A stretch of DNA of 64,000 bases from Megalonaias nervosa (lineage: Eukaryota; Mollusca; Bivalvia; Unionida; Unionidae). Below are positions 42,791 through 51,748 of the stretch, piece after piece. The notes below the pieces were generated by a model. The model was not told where the DNA came from and did not search any database. It saw only the letters and a list, made by a program, of their open reading frames with translations. Within the stretch, counting starts at the first letter, position 1. Each line of letters opens with the position of its first letter. The position numbers and the translations under genes are program-made. The stretch covers positions 62,001 through 126,000 of the forward strand of contig JAECUM010003209.1 of NCBI GenBank assembly GCA_016617855.1, written 5' to 3'.

Positions 42791-45700
42791 GTGGTAGCCG
42801 TCCATGATGACATCACCATGAAAGCCAGTAAAACTTAGAATCTTGTCGTCTGGATGCTCGTCCGCCCAGGCTCCTAAATGGTCTCCTTCGATGTTAGGGT
42901 GTTGTTGACCCAGACAGTCGATGTAGATGCAACTGTCCGTGTCAAAATACAGCACACGATCTCCTAACAGTTCTAAAGCTTCTTACAGTTTTAAACGAGT
43001 ATGGGCTGTCACGTAAGCCGCAATGATGACATTTCCAAAATTCGTCGGCTTCTACAAAGTCCAGTTCTTCTTCGTAATTGACTAAGATCAAGTCCTCACG
43101 AACGACGTCCACGTGTTTCGTGTATTTGGTTTTGTCGTGAATCATCTGGAAGTAGCGGGAAGGTTCTGTCAAATACTCCGTCTTGGGTAATCACGGTCGT
43201 TGTGCCCCACAAACAATTTAACATCACTTTGGCAAACGATCGCCTTCCTTCGTTTTCTCGACGTTGTCTAAGGTGATGCCTTCCTGCTCCCAGTATTTCT
43301 CTTTGAATTTCTTTTGGATTTCGGGAGTGTGGCACCAGGAAGGATAGCCGCTGGCTTCTTGTTTCAGTTTCAAAAGGGCATTCACGTAGTCTGCGAAAAT
43401 GCATTTTTATGTCTCGTCGCCCTTGTGGTATTTTTCTGTCTTGGTAAATTTCGTACACTTCTAACAATTGGTATCCCAGGTCCAGAGCTTTGAACAATTC
43501 CACGCTGACCCACGTTCCCGTTAAGGCGCGTTCTTCCTGGCTATGCTGACAAAGTCGGTCTTGGTTGCACGTTTCGGCACAAGTACAACACAAGGGAAAC
43601 ATCCGTTTTCCTTGGAAATGATGTGGCAAAACGGGATGGTATAAGTTCGTGGGAGGCAAGACTTTGCACTTGATCCTTCGTATTGTCGAATATTTTCCAG
43701 ATCGATGTGTTCCGTCAGCAATTGCGGGTGCCCTGCGGGAAAGTGACAATATTTGCAGACGTACGGACACATCGAACACAGGTCTAAGTATTTGATTTCT
43801 TCTCCTTTCTCCTCGTCGGCTTGGTACAGCAAACAGGTGGCATTCGTCCGTCCTCCGTACAAACTGTCCCGCGGGTTCAGTGGGTCCACCAGCTTGTAAC
43901 TTTCCACGATGCGATTAAACTCGGGATCGGTCTTCAATCGGTAATCGTACTCATGTTCCCACATTTCCACCAGTTGGTATCCTTGCTCTTATAACTTCAA
44001 GCGTCTCTGACAAGTGGCCTGGTACAAGTCTTCCATAGTCCGTTGTAAAAACTGATTTGTAGTTTCACGTTGAGGGTAACAGATGGGACATCCGTGAAAT
44101 AAGCACCCATTAAACTGGTACACGATCTTGGGGTTTTCTAAGTCCCAGCCATCAACCGAACACCTTCCGATGGCTTTTTCGCCTCCTCCGTTGCGAGCGT
44201 GATGTATCCATTTGTCTTCCTTGTCGCACTAATAATGTAACCAGAGTAGGGTTTTGACCGAGTATTGACGTTTGACAAAATTGGTCGTTTGAGGACTGAT
44301 GACAGCTAGGTTTTTTACTTCGGGCATGAATCTTTGGCGGTAAACTAAGGAACACGCTTTGGCAATGGTGCAGGCTTCTTTCAAAGGGTCGATCCCTCCG
44401 TGCTCCATGAACAGTTCTCGAAATTTTCCACAACAACGCCGTAAAATGTCCACGTCGGAACGACAATATTTTAACATATCTTCCTGAAAGTCGAAAGGGT
44501 CCGAGGCGTGAGTGTGATATCAAGCGTAGAAAGCGACTCGTTGTTCGGTACGCATGTTGTCGGGGTCGTAGTAGTGAGCTTCAGGCAAATGGGGTAGAAC
44601 GGCGTGTTGATTGGCTTCGGTGTTGAAAAAGTGTGGAAAATAGACTTTGGCCATTTCTGTCATTCCAAACGTTTTAGGCATGCGATTCAAAGGCATGACC
44701 AAGTAACTCATCGAATCTTTAAACTGCACTTGTCCCACTTGCATGGAAATGATTTTGGCTCCGTTCAAAGTCACTTTAGGACGTTTGGTACTTTGTTCCG
44801 TATAGTATCTGAGGAGAAATTGCCCGTCGTATCCCGAGAAATTGTGAGCCATCACCGTGGCATAGCGATGACAATCTCCGTAACGTTCGATGTCTTCTTG
44901 TCTCCACGTCTCGTTGATGGGGTCTAAGATCCATTGGGCGAAATCGGTCAGCGTGTTCGGTCCCCGAGAGATTTTTTTCACGACCTCCAGGAATCTTGCT
45001 GCAGTGAGGGCAATGAGTAAAGGTAGGCTCTTGGATGCACTTATCGCACGCTCGGTGAGCCACGAAGAAATTAGGAATGTGAATGCCAGTCTCTTGCATG
45101 CATTCGAAATCGAAAAAGATGAAGCTGCCTTTCTTCTGGTCATTATCTTCTTCTTCTTCATGTTTGGATTGGTATTTTTGAATGTAGCATTGGTGTTCCA
45201 AGTCCACGATTTGGCGACAAATGTGACGTCGCTTCTTTCCTGAACATTCGTGCGCCTTGGCACAATTGGTACGTATGCCTTATCCACAAGTAGGGCACAA
45301 TTTCCACAAGTAGGGCACAATTTCAGGAGTTGACAAGCACATTTCTGCTGTGAACCTTGCGCCTTTAGATGTTGCTGGTAACAGGCAGGGCTGACAAACG
45401 TGCGCTGACAAACTGGGCAATGCACTCGTTCTTGTCCTTCGTCCAGACAGGGCTTAGAGGCTAAACATCCTGAGCATTTCGATCCACAATGCTTGTGTTG
45501 CTCTCGATTGTTATAGCCATAGTCACATTTCTCACAGTAATAACCGTATCCCAGGAATCCAGTAATACTAGTAATGGCATCGAAATGTTTATCGTGATGA
45601 TAGACGTGAATGTATTTTCCGTCTTTGAAATCTTTGCCTCGAAACAACAGAGGTCCGCGCACTTCTTGAGGGTGCACTTTCTATGTGTAGCGTGGAGCCA

Positions 45701-46563
45701 AGACGTCTTGCAATTTTTGCATTTCAGGAATGCCACAGGGTGTGTCTTTGGATATCCCCGCTTGCTGTAACAGGAGTTCTGCTTCACTTCGTTGTTTGGC
45801 TCGGCTAGATTTTTGAATAGTTTGCCAGGTTCTTTTCCATTCTGCAGGGTCGTTCTTGTCGGCATACGTTCGTCCCACCACGATGGCTCGGGTTAAGCAC
45901 ATCTGGTCTTGAGGGTTGTTAATTTGAACGATGCTGCGCTTGACGCTGCGAAGGTCGTCTACCAATAACACCTTTTTGCGCTCTCCATTTCCTTGGGGAA
46001 GAAACACGTGGATCATGAACAGTGTCGCTTTTCCGTCGGTGATGTGAAACTTGTCGTTGGATTGTTGCACGTGTTGAATCTTGTCCATGATTTTGGAAGG
46101 TGTCAGTTCTGCCGGACTGCTAAACTCGATCCAAACGGGGGACTTCAAACTGTCGTGATGAATGGAAAGTCTCAAGCGATCGTCTTCTTTGGCTTCACAT
46201 TGCTGTTTCAGTGTGGTTAACAAAGAATCCCACACATCAGTGATGAACCCTTCTGCTTTCTCCAGCGGTACGTCTGACTTGAAATCTTTAAACTTTACTG
46301 TGTACGTGTAAGCCGTAGTTCTAAATTTTCTAGAGGAGCGTTTGTCGGTCTCTCGAATGTGAAAGTACTTTTCAGGGTTTACTGGTGGTGATGGCAGACT
46401 TTGGCTGGGTGTAGACTCTCTGGGTCTGGATTCTGGTTCACTTATCTCCAAAATCACTGGTATGAATTTGAGCCAAGGCTTCAGCAACTGTGCGAGGCGA
46501 TAAATCACGTTTGTGTCTCTTACTTTCTTCTCCTTTCTTTACGAAATGATGCGATCGTTTCAT
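42767..46563 (-). pseudogene. Protein-primed DNA polymerase B, heavily broken
   Basis: The gene starts at the ATG 46561-46563 (MKRSHHFVKKGEESKRHKR) and covers about 3.8 kb. Recognisable parts in order are: an N-terminal domain ending CGIPEMQKLQDVLAPRY; zinc-finger pairs (CEKCDYGYNN, CPVCQRTFVSPACYQQH); Exo I (FIFFDFECMQE); Exo II (VMAHNFSGYDGQFLLRYY); motif A (KYLDLCSMCPYV); motif B (FAKVMLNCLWG); and motif C (LYFDTDSCIYID). In-frame stops occur at 45681-45683, about 44520, about 44229 and near 43.99 kb. Several frameshifts also occur, one explained by a 20-bp tandem duplication at about 45282-45323. The palm Tyr of motif A is Cys. It would replicate the element. Confidence 0.9.
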
Positions 46564-46697
46564 CTTGACTGCAAAAAGTCAAATGACTACATTTGATACG
46601 CCATGGACCCTATATATCCATGTCAGGCTCAGTGTATATATAAAGGGCTGGTGCCTTCCCTCTCAGTATTGATTTCGCTCTCAAGCCGACGAACACG
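46564..46697. promoter_or_regulatory. Divergent promoter between PolB and zinc-knuckle gene
   Basis: Two TATA boxes point away from each other: TATATAGGG read on the minus strand (about 46608-46617), about 45 bases before the PolB ATG, and TATATATAAA on the plus strand (46635-46644), about 55 bases before the ATG at 46698. The 134-bp gap leaves no room for other genes. Confidence 0.7.
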
Positions 46698-47156
46698 ATG
46701 GAAGAAACCACACAGATCGAACTTCTGATTAGAGCCTTGCGAGGTGTCATACGAAAGTTTTCTTCGGACAAGCCGATGGACTACTCCCCCTCCTTTCAAG
46801 ATAAAAGTCAAGATAACTGCTATATCTGTCAGAAGAAAGGGCATTGGGCTACAGAATGTCCAGACCGTCAAAAAAGCAAGACCAGTGTCAAAAGAGACAG
46901 TCAAGATACCTGTTATCATTGTCAAGAGAAAGGACATTGGTCTTCAGACTGCCCTAAGAAACAAAAGGAGCAGGAGGAGGAAGAAGAAGAGGTGCCCTCG
47001 GCAAAGGAAAAACTCCGAAATGTTCCGAAAGAGAAGACAGAAAAGAAAAGAAGACGAGAAAAAAGTGAGGAAGAAGAGGAGGAAAAAACTGTGAAAGTGA
47101 AGAAATTTTTAAAAAAAACAGAGAGTGAAAGGAAAAAAGACACAGAAGAAGTATAG
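46698..47156 (+). CDS. Double CCHC zinc-knuckle protein
   Basis: The 152-residue protein has two zinc knuckles of the C-x2-C-x4-H-x4-C type (CYICQKKGHWATEC at about 41-54 and CYHCQEKGHWSSDC at about 72-85). A long Glu/Lys-rich tail contains nuclear-localisation-like KKRRREK. The knuckles are near-identical, so they arose by internal duplication. Such domains bind single-stranded nucleic acid. It is transcribed divergently from PolB and may act in replication or RNA binding. Its downstream region lacks a histone-like stem-loop and carries AATAAAATAAAA near 47315. Intact. Confidence 0.85.
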   Translation: MEETTQIELLIRALRGVIRKFSSDKPMDYSPSFQDKSQDNCYICQKKGHWATECPDRQKSKTSVKRDSQDTCYHCQEKGHWSSDCPKKQKEQEEEEEEVPSAKEKLRNVPKEKTEKKRRREKSEEEEEEKTVKVKKFLKKTESERKKDTEEV

Positions 47157-47363
47157 TGAACTGTTTTAAAAGTGTTGTGTTGTGCTGTGAATTGTTTTGT
47201 AAATATTTGTACCAGAATAGACCAGACTGAGAAAAGTAAGTGTCTCTTTTTTTTATTTTTTATAATAAGGGCCTACACTCACGCACTCACGCACGTACAT
47301 CATAATGTTAAAATAAAATAAAAGGGATTTTGAGTTTTAATTTATTTTTGGCAAAATGAATAG

Positions 47364-47403
47364 TATCTCTTTTCGAAAGAAGTGAGTGGCCTTGAAAAGG
47401 ACC
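47364..47403 (-). terminator. Histone-type 3' processing signal of the 47599-48078 gene
   Basis: On the minus strand AACGGTCCTTTTCAAGGCCAC (stem-loop at 47388-47403) is followed after 13 bases by GAAAAGAGATAC. The stem keeps the outer G-C pairs with a wobble and one imperfect pair. It lies about 195 bases after the stop of the coiled-coil gene. Confidence 0.72.
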
Positions 47404-47598
47404 GTTTGGTGTTTTGTTTTCTTTTTTTCAAAAACAACAAACTCAGGAACGAGAAGCAATCAGCTTTAACTGCCTTAAGTATTTGCCACAGCCAAGGCCT
47501 ACTTCTGGACTTGCTCCCGTCGATGGTTTGGTAGAAATCACTAAGGGTAGTATCTCCGGTGTACTAACAGGGTTAGACTGTTTGGCTGGGGAAGGTCT

Positions 47599-48078
47599 TT
47601 ATCTCTTTGGTCGTAATAAAGAAGTCTGATACATTTGTTTCAGACTTCTTAACTCTGCCAAAATGTCTAAGAGTACCATTACCATTTGACTTTTACTGTT
47701 CTCCTTCTCTCCTAGACCTTGTTTCTTCTCTACTGCTTCTTCTTCTTCCTGTCGTTTCCTTCTTGCCTCTTCTTCTTCTCGCTGTTGCTGTTCAAGGAGA
47801 AAAGCTTGTTCTGCCTCTTTCTGCTGTTGTAAAAATTTCTCCAGTTCTTCTTTCTGTCTCTGTTTAAAATCCTCGACCTGTGGTAAAGAAGAAGAAAGTG
47901 GTGAAGGTACTGGCACCGGAACAAATTCTTGCGAAGAGAGAAAATCTACTAAATCCCACTTGAAATCGGTCTCTTCTGGAAGTAGCGCTGTGTTAACTTT
48001 GGTAGCCACTGCTATGCAATTGCTTCTCGTCTCCACAGGCGGTGCACCCCAATTCATTGTCTTCTTAGTTTCCGTCAT
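47599..48078 (-). CDS. Coiled-coil protein near right end, unknown
   Basis: The 159-residue protein starts MTETKKTMNWGAPPVETRSN. It has a Pro/Ser-rich linker (FVPVPVPSPLSSSLPQ), then a long Gln/Glu/Arg coiled coil (EELEKFLQQQKEAEQ and following) and a final helix (MVMVLLDILAELRSLKQMYQ). It resembles the left-end L2/L3 genes in layout (coiled coil plus low-complexity segment) and shares their 3' signal. Intact; function unknown. Confidence 0.65.
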   Translation of the reverse strand: MTETKKTMNWGAPPVETRSNCIAVATKVNTALLPEETDFKWDLVDFLSSQEFVPVPVPSPLSSSLPQVEDFKQRQKEELEKFLQQQKEAEQAFLLEQQQREEEEARRKRQEEEEAVEKKQGLGEKENSKSQMVMVLLDILAELRSLKQMYQTSLLRPKR

Positions 48079-48129
48079 GTTTCACAAAACAATGTCTCAT
48101 CGATTCACTGCGCAGGGAATGTGACGTCA

Positions 48130-48288
48130 CAGGTAACTCTCTTTGGATTGGAAGACAGGCTCCGCGAAGTGACTGAATTTTGTAAGGCGTGTTGGGATTG
48201 GTGAACAATTTCAAGCCGTTTCGATCCGGTCTTCCACTATAAATAAACGCGATTCACTTCATTCCCTTCACCTGTTCCTTGTCACAAG
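48130..48288 (+). promoter_or_regulatory. Histone-gene-like promoter of the right-end gene
   Basis: Two inverted CCAAT boxes (TTGGATTGGAAG and GGATTGGTGAAC) lie upstream of TATAAATA (48238-48245), which is about 45 bases before the ATG at 48289. CCAAT pairs plus TATA are typical of replication-dependent histone promoters, and this gene also has a histone-type 3' end. Confidence 0.5.
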
Positions 48289-48522
48289 ATGTGGACCAAC
48301 GTTGAATCCTCTACTTTCGTATCGTCGTTGTTTTTCCGTACGGACTTACCCATGTATGTGAGATCATCATGGAGAATCATCAGGATCACCGAGACAAGCG
48401 TTTGGATAAGAAGGACTTATGTGGATAGACAAGGTTGTCTGAAGTGGACTCTCATCTACGGACCAGAGGTTAGACAAAGTTTGAGGAAGAGAAGAAGACC
48501 TATGCGATGTCCTCTATGTTAA
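48289..48522 (+). CDS. Right-end small basic protein, unknown
   Basis: The 77-residue intact frame starts MWTNVESSTFVSSLFFRTDL and ends in a basic tail with CPLC (RKRRRPMRCPLC). No family is recognised. It has a TATA box, CCAAT boxes and a histone-like stem-loop that begins 27 bases after the stop codon, the usual distance in histone genes. It points outward into the right inverted repeat, mirroring gene L1 on the left. Confidence 0.65.
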   Translation: MWTNVESSTFVSSLFFRTDLPMYVRSSWRIIRITETSVWIRRTYVDRQGCLKWTLIYGPEVRQSLRKRRRPMRCPLC

Positions 48523-48549
48523 CGGAATGGTGCTAACATAACAAACAAC

Positions 48550-48590
48550 GGCCCTTTTCAGGGCCACTTCCTATGCCTCGAAAAGATTTA
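48550..48590 (+). terminator. Histone-type 3' processing signal in right TIR
   Basis: GGCCCTTTTCAGGGCC (48550-48565) has a perfect six-base-pair stem and the loop TTTC, preceded by CAAAC-AAC and followed by ACTTCC. After 14 bases comes GAAAAGATTTATTC. This matches the consensus GGYYCTTTTCAGRRCC of metazoan histone mRNA stem-loops base for base. Confidence 0.85.
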
Positions 48591-49075
48591 TTCTTTCTTG
48601 CCTAAAAATGTTTTTACTTGTTGTATAATATATATGTAATGGGTAAATCTATTGCCTAGAAAAAATTTACTTTCTCTTGTCTAAAATTTTTTTTAGTCGA
48701 TTGTATAATTTAGGTATGATAGATTGATGTTCATCAATCTATGGTTGTGTTGTATATGTCTCTTGTGTTTGTCCCTCCCTAGAGTAGCTGCGCGTATTCA
48801 GGTCAACCCCTTGCCAAATTGTTACAAGTGTCCAGTACCATGACGTCATCCCACCTGTTCCATTCCTATTGTCCCTATACAAAATTCCCATTGTCCGTAT
48901 ATACCCCAGGGTGTGCCATTTGTCCGTATAAATCTTGTCCGTATAGTGCCCATGTTTTTAATGATAACTCCCATAGTCCGTATATCCCCCCAGGGTGTTC
49001 CATTTGTCCGTATATCCCCCCGGGGGGTCTGTAATGTTAATTCCCATTGTCCGTATATCGCCCCCATATACTACC
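48550..49075. repeat. Right terminal inverted repeat of the Polinton
   Basis: About 526 bp, reverse complement of 30973-31514. It begins with the stem-loop and ends CCCCCATATACTACC next to GTAAGT. It carries the same TACGGACAA repeats, minus one 15-bp unit. Confidence 0.95.
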
Positions 49076-49081
49076 GTAAGT
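49076..49081. repeat. 6-bp target site duplication, right
   Basis: GTAAGT directly follows the right inverted repeat and equals 30967-30972. Confidence 0.85.
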
Positions 49082-49533
49082 GTTACATTTTTATTTTATT
49101 TGATATGCGAAGCATATTCAGTTTTAATGTCGTAGCGTGAAATGTTGTCTTTACCACTACGCGGATTTGAAACGTTGTGAACTTTTGAATTGTTACAAGT
49201 TGCTATAGATATTAATTCCGTACCTGTTATTATGACCAGTTGGGTGTTATTTTAGCTGTGCGTGTGTGGGTGCGGGTATAGCAGGCTGTCGGTCTGGCCG
49301 TCTGTATGTCTGTATGGGGATGGAAGCAGGTGTGACCATCAAGGCCATACAAGGACGGAACTGCTGATTTGTAAACTTGTGCGCATGGTGGATCCATGAA
49401 GGGTGTGTATCGCCAAGTGTAGGCCAACCCAAGAATTCACGAGAACTGTATGGTCTGACAATGGACACGTAAACCAGGTCAAAAGATTTCGTTTGCAAGT
49501 TTTTACAAATATTTACAAATCGAATACAATTGT

Positions 49534-49640
49534 TACCTTCATTACATAAGATTATTTAAATCTCACTTTCATTACATGATATTATTTGAATCTCACTTTC
49601 ATTACATGAGATTATATGAATGTTACCTTCATTTTTGAAT
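49534..49640. repeat. Short tandem repeat with TTTCATTACATGA
   Basis: Three to four units of about 35 bp contain CACTTTCATTACATGA followed by ATTATTTGAATC. No coding meaning. Confidence 0.75.
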
Positions 49641-49706
49641 ATATGAATCACATTTTTGTTTTCTCATTTGTGAATGTTTGTGTTAAGTAATCGAATGAGT
49701 CGTGTT

Positions 49707-49918
49707 CAGTGGCGTAGCGAGGGTACTTAGCGTCCGGGGACAAAACATAAACTTGGCGCCCCCTTACTTAGCGCCCGGGGACAAAACATAAACTTGGCGC
49801 CCCCTTCGAGTGCATCTGAGATAACGAATAGTTGTATTTTCCTCATTTTGTCGCCCCTGGCACATGGCTCCCGGGGACAACTGCCCCCCCCCCCCGCCCT
49901 CCCCAAGCTACGCCACTG
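49707..49918. mobile_element. Non-autonomous hAT-type element, 212 bp
   Basis: Ends CAGTGGCGTAGCGAGG and CCAAGCTACGCCACTG are inverted repeats, flanked by the perfect 8-bp duplication GTCGTGTT (49699-49706 and 49919-49926). The inside has two direct copies of ACTTAGCG-CCGGGGACAAAA with CATAAACTTGGCGCCCCCTT. No coding sequence. The 8-bp duplication and CAG termini place it with hAT elements. Confidence 0.9.
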
Positions 49919-50512
49919 GTCGTGTTTGGAGCGTGAAAGAATGACGCTGTATATGTTATAGAGGATATACATATTTTTTTTATCAATTCATTTCATAAAC
50001 TTCCATCTTTCATCACATTGTGCTATGTTGTCATTTAATCCAAGCATCCATTCAGGTCAAATCCTGTTACACCCTGATATTTGTGTTTTGGGGCGACTTT
50101 TACATTATAGGACTAATTTTGCACTAAAGCCATTGTATAATACCGCAGAAAAAGCATAAGAGTTCTGATGCAGCAGTAATCAAAGCGCGTATGCTTTTTC
50201 TCACTTGACATCACGACCATATTTACATTGCTGTGGCAGTGGTACTGATGGCGCTCAAGTTTTGTATTTTGGATAGGGGTTAGATTTTTAAAGAGAATTT
50301 TCCAGGTTTTCCTCACAGGTTATACTGGCTATTTTAAAAATAAAAAAGACCGTATATATGGAAGCTATTTTTCAAAAAACTTTTAATTTTCTTTATTTTG
50401 GTGTATTATTGATGGTTGTAATTTTGGGTGATATAGTATACAGTTTGGTTAGACCAACAAGTAGATATCCGCATTTTTTTTGTTGTTGACATTTCTGGTA
50501 TTTACCAGAGAA

Positions 50513-50667
50513 CAGTAGCGTACTAACAGTGGGGCTGAAGGGGAGGTTGCTCCATTTGCCTGAGGTCATGGGGCGCCAAAACGACGGATTCCAGAGATCT
50601 TCGGGCGCCAAAACCCCTTTGGGACATCATCATCGCCCCAGACGCCATTACCCTTAATACACCACTG
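50513..50667. mobile_element. Degenerate hAT-like MITE
   Basis: The left end CAGTAGCGTACTAA and the right end TTAATACACCACTG are imperfect inverted repeats. The flanks (CCAGAGAA and CCTGAAGG) match only partly, so an eroded 8-bp duplication is possible but not proven. Confidence 0.4.
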
Positions 50668-51280
50668 CCTGAAGGGTCAGAAAAACTAAGCGCAGATCTT
50701 GTTGGTCTAACAGCCGGGCCTTGCTTCAGATCTGCACCTTTAAAAAAGCCCGCCAAAACAGCTAGCTCATTTACGCTTCCTGGTCTTAAGAAATAAAGTG
50801 TTAAAGTTGTAAATAAGACGCAGTAACTTTTTTTTACATTTTATATACTTGGTATATTCACTGAACATTCATATACTGGTAATGTATAGTCAGGCAAAAT
50901 TCATCTTTCCTATTTTAATAACTATTAAAGATTTTGTAGGAGGTGGGGGCACCATAATATTTTCAGTACTAAGGGCACTGGAATGCCTTAATCTAGCACT
51001 ATTCGTTGTGCTTAGTTCATGTACAATTTCCACAAGTACAATATGAAAGTAACATAGAGGTATGCCAACATTCTCTCAAATGTGCATGTTGCAAAAGCAA
51101 ACAACTTCACGTTACACCTGTCACTCTCTCATAATTTAATATTATCTGCGAGTTTGTGTTAAGGGAGGTAACCCAGTATGGGTTGAAAGGCAATTGGGAC
51201 CACCTCGGCTAATTCTGCGATACAAAAATATCTTTCACGGTATGATCCGTAGTGTTGATCTCGGAAGTCGGTATGGAAAA

Positions 51281-51465
51281 ATGGCAACACTAATGAATTA
51301 CTTCCGAAAGACGTTCTCGCGTGTACTTAAATCAAAAATAGTAAAAAAGATAGTTTTTCAGCCGAATAGTTCAATGTCAACAACAGCTTCAGGACAACCA
51401 GACTTAGAAAGTCAGCTAATTAAATCCTTTTTGGCTTTGGAGCGGATTGATGTCAATATATTCAG
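51281..51465 (+). CDS. ACOT8: Acyl-CoA thioesterase 8, second copy, first coding exon
   Basis: The exon ends AGCGGATTGATGTCAATATA-TTCAG before the donor GTTTGT and leaves a codon two bases full. This joins exactly with the single base opening exon 2. It encodes an N-terminus that finishes LIKSFLALERIDVNIF, the usual lead into the first hotdog domain. The ATG at 51281 has a good context (GGAAAAATGG) and gives 31 extra residues (MATLMNYFRKTFSRVLKSKI), basic and amphipathic like a mitochondrial leader. A second in-frame ATG at 51374 (MSTTASGQPDLE) would give a protein nearer the usual ACOT8 length. Dual targeting by alternative starts is possible. Confidence 0.82.
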
Positions 51466-51748
51466 GTTTGTTTTTATGTTGACAAAAGTGGTATTACTAC
51501 ACTGCGCACTGTACTGTAACTGCGTTCTACTTTATGACCCAGCGGTATCTTAAGTTTTGAGCTGACCCTTTCAGCTCTGACTACTCACCCACCCCAACTT
51601 TGCTATCATTTGGATGAAAATTATTAAATTCTTTAAAACATTTAAAATTTTAACATGATTAAACAAATTCCATTCTTTGAAGAAAAAAATTTAAAAAAAT
51701 TAGGTTAGTACTCTCTGTGCCATGGGCAGCAATTGGTTAACTCCAAGC

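Larger units (their letters stand above)
30973..49075. mobile_element. Full-length Polinton/Maverick (adintovirus-like) element
   Basis: The element is 18,103 bp with long terminal inverted repeats (ends AGTAGTATATGGGGGCGA and GGTAGTATATGGGGGCGA) and a 6-bp duplication. It encodes adenain-like protease, major and minor jelly-roll capsid proteins, a pVI-like protein, packaging ATPase and protein-primed PolB, the defining Polinton set. Most genes run on the minus strand. Three small genes lie near the right end around a divergent promoter and a second intergenic promoter. Accessory genes include a BIR domain, F-box-like proteins, zinc knuckles and basic core proteins. No rve integrase or tyrosine recombinase was recognised. 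PolB, ATPase, major capsid and BIR genes are broken, so it is probably not autonomous now. Confidence 0.95.

Noticed and set aside
35095..46563. Alternative genetic code or stop-codon readthrough in the Polinton
   Set aside because: All three stops (TAA, TAG, TGA) occur in frame in different genes, together with frameshifts and a 20-bp duplication, so ordinary decay explains them better.
48550..48565. Stem-loop as a bacterial-type intrinsic terminator
   Set aside because: No T-run follows, the host is an animal, and the sequence and downstream element match the histone type instead.
30973..49075. Assembly artefact creating the long inverted repeats
   Set aside because: The two repeats differ by substitutions and a 15-bp unit, and are flanked by a matching 6-bp duplication, as expected for a real insertion.
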